Assembly: GCA_944381455.1 (NCBI GenBank)
Contig: CALWLF010000123.1
Location: 1 to 53,248 of the forward strand
Direction: 5' to 3'
Length of the DNA stretch: 53,248 nucleotides
Source of the DNA: an uncultured Clostridia bacterium
GTDB taxonomy: Bacteria > Bacillota > Clostridia > Lachnospirales > Anaerotignaceae
The translations under genes and the position numbers were made by a program. Within the stretch, counting starts at the first letter, position 1, and each line of letters begins with the position of its first letter. Below, one piece after another: positions 51,972 to 53,248 of this stretch. Under the pieces are notes generated by a model that saw only the letters and a program-made list of their open reading frames with translations, was not told where the DNA came from and did no database searches.

Positions 51972-53111
51972 ATGGAACCGTTTCACCTCTATCTCCATAT
52001 CCCCTTTTGCCGGCAAAAGTGTTTGTACTGCGATTTTCCTTCCTTTGCCGGCCAGGAGGTCTATATGGAGGCATATACCAGGGCGCTTTTGGCGGAGTTA
52101 AAGGAATGCCGCAGCGAGTTTTCCCATAAAACCATCACCAGCATCTTCTTTGGCGGCGGAACGCCTACGGTGCTGCCGGTGCCGTATTTTGGCCGTATTT
52201 TAGATGAAGTGCTGGAGCATTATTCTGTTTCGGACGATTGCGAAATCACCACCGAGGCAAACCCGCAAACGGTCGACCGCCACAGTCTGTCGGAATACCG
52301 CATCATGGGCGTAAACCGCCTTAGTTTTGGCCTGCAAGCCTGGCAGAACCGGCTGCTGCAAACCCTGGGGCGGATTCACCGGCGGGAGGCTTTTGTGGAA
52401 AATTTTTTGACGGCCAGAGAAGTGGGCTTTTCCAACATCAGCGTCGATTTGATGTTTGCCCTGCCCACCCAAACCATCGGTGACTGGGAGGAAACGCTGC
52501 GGGAAGTCTGCCGGCTGGATCCGGAACACCTTTCCACCTACAGCCTGATTGTGGAGCCGGGAACACCCTTTGAGCAGATGCGGCAGGAAGGCAGACTCAA
52601 AGAAGCAGACGAGCGGCTGGACCGAGAGATGTACCATGTATCTCAGTATCTGTTGGAACAGGCGGGGTACCGGCAGTATGAAATCAGCAATTTTGCAAAG
52701 CCGGGGTTAGAAAGCCGCCATAACTTGGCATACTGGGATGTGGAAGAATACGCCGGCTTTGGCTTGGCAGCCCATTCCTATGCGGAAGGAGTGCGGTATC
52801 ATAATACCGGCGATTTATCAGCCTATCTGACGGCCAAGGGGCGTGCATCGCTTTTGCGTCAGGACAAAGAAGTGCTGACGGAGGAAGAAAAAATAGAGGA
52901 ATTTTTGTTTTTGGGGCTCAGAAAAACGGACGGCATTTCCTTGACCACCTTTGAAGAGAAGTTTCATGCACCGCTTTCTCAGTTTTTTTCTCGAGAGCTT
53001 TCTTATTTGATGGAAGAAGGGCTGCTGGTGATGGAGCAGGACCGGCTGCGCTTGACACCCAAGGGCATGGATGTCAGCAATTTTGTGTTTGAAAAGTTCA
53101 TTTTCTCTTAA
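51972..53111 (+). CDS. hemW: Radical SAM heme chaperone HemW
   Basis: A 379-residue radical SAM protein from ATG 51972, 6 bases after AAAGGAG. The cluster motif is PFCRQKCLYCDF (Cys13, Cys17, Cys20), with FFGGGTPT for SAM and SRHNLAYW, the residues that distinguish HemW from true oxygen-independent coproporphyrinogen oxidase. Such proteins bind heme and deliver it to cytochromes. It precedes hrcA, the usual order in Firmicutes. Confidence 0.93.
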   Translation: MEPFHLYLHIPFCRQKCLYCDFPSFAGQEVYMEAYTRALLAELKECRSEFSHKTITSIFFGGGTPTVLPVPYFGRILDEVLEHYSVSDDCEITTEANPQTVDRHSLSEYRIMGVNRLSFGLQAWQNRLLQTLGRIHRREAFVENFLTAREVGFSNISVDLMFALPTQTIGDWEETLREVCRLDPEHLSTYSLIVEPGTPFEQMRQEGRLKEADERLDREMYHVSQYLLEQAGYRQYEISNFAKPGLESRHNLAYWDVEEYAGFGLAAHSYAEGVRYHNTGDLSAYLTAKGRASLLRQDKEVLTEEEKIEEFLFLGLRKTDGISLTTFEEKFHAPLSQFFSRELSYLMEEGLLVMEQDRLRLTPKGMDVSNFVFEKFIFS

Positions 53112-53120
53112 CAAAAAAAC

Positions 53121-53160
53121 GGAAATAGCACTTGACAGTTTTGTTGGTAAGTGCTATTTT
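53121..53160 (+). promoter_or_regulatory. Promoter of the hrcA heat-shock operon overlapping a hairpin
   Basis: TTGACA (53132-53137), 17 bases, TATTTT (53155-53160). The promoter is inside an 11-bp inverted repeat, AAATAGCACTT (53123-53133) with AAGTGCTATTT (53149-53159), which may act as the hemW terminator. Confidence 0.7.
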
Positions 53161-53172
53161 ATTATATAGAAA

Positions 53173-53199
53173 TTAGCACTCGATGTCGGTGAGTGCTAA
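53173..53199. promoter_or_regulatory. CIRCE operator
   Basis: TTAGCACTC, 9-base spacer, GAGTGCTAA: a perfect CIRCE, the binding site of the repressor HrcA, in the leader of its own gene. Confidence 0.97.
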
Positions 53200-53219
53200 C
53201 AAAGAAAGAAGGTGCGTTT

Positions 53220-53248
53220 GTGTCGCTGAGTGAACGAAAAATGAAAAT
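53220..53248 (+). CDS. hrcA: Heat-inducible repressor HrcA, first codons only
   Basis: GTG at 53220, after GAAGGTG, reads MSLSERKMK before the window ends. This is the usual HrcA N-terminus, and the CIRCE element just upstream makes the assignment firm. grpE, dnaK and dnaJ are expected downstream. Confidence 0.85.

Overview
The window looks like a chromosome segment of an anaerobic, probably spore-forming Firmicute of class Clostridia. Supporting signs are the oxygen-sensitive class III ribonucleotide reductase (nrdD/nrdG) with NrdR, a YlmC/YmxH-type sporulation protein, a short HisG with HisZ, AddA-type recombination, SLH-anchored surface protein, hemW followed by hrcA with a perfect CIRCE element, and strong AGGAGG ribosome binding sites throughout. 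I cannot fix the genus from sequence alone.

Left part, 1 to about 18473, is accessory DNA in two blocks. Block A (1-9116, GC-rich) carries the C-terminal end of a mobilization relaxase, an HxlR regulator, a LysR regulator divergent from a seven-gene redox and metabolic operon (DUF3737 protein, alpha/beta hydrolase, two cyclophilin-like proteins, aldo/keto reductase, two flavodoxin-type proteins), a decayed KTR-type remnant, and a large serine recombinase that has lost its N-terminus including the catalytic serine. This looks like the end of an inactivated integrative or mobilizable element. Block B (9117-18270, clearly AT-rich) is a type I restriction-modification island: a consensus promoter, a strongly structured leader RNA, a DUF3892 protein, a half-size specificity subunit, hsdM, a DinD-like gene, a full hsdS, a 58-residue unknown protein, hsdR and a YgjP-type metallohydrolase. 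It ends at a 29-base 3' fragment of a tRNA (probably tRNA-Thr) followed by a terminator, which is what an island attachment site leaves behind.

From 18.7 kb on the DNA looks like the resident chromosome. A translationally coupled pair of WYL-domain regulators precedes an RtcB RNA ligase. Next comes the most interesting locus: a tyrosine recombinase, 20-base inverted repeats around a 260-bp segment that carries an outward promoter, and a large secreted beta-helix/SLH surface protein gene. The promoter currently points away from the surface gene, so the locus reads as a phase-variable promoter switch in the OFF state. The surface gene also has one in-frame TGA near its start.

From 29.3 to 36.5 kb there are small regulator-plus-target modules: a TetR regulator sharing a 32-bp palindrome with a two-gene unit, a MATE exporter divergent from a MarR regulator with a perfect palindrome in the exporter leader, a CtpA-type protease, and a second MATE exporter divergent from a Crp-family regulator.

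From 36.6 kb the genes are housekeeping: nrdG-nrdD with tandem NrdR boxes, a YlmC/YmxH gene, nrdR, the histidine operon hisZGDBHAFIE from one consensus promoter with a small membrane peptide gene at its end, an unknown 201-residue protein, addA (with no addB beside it), hemW, and the first codons of hrcA behind CIRCE.
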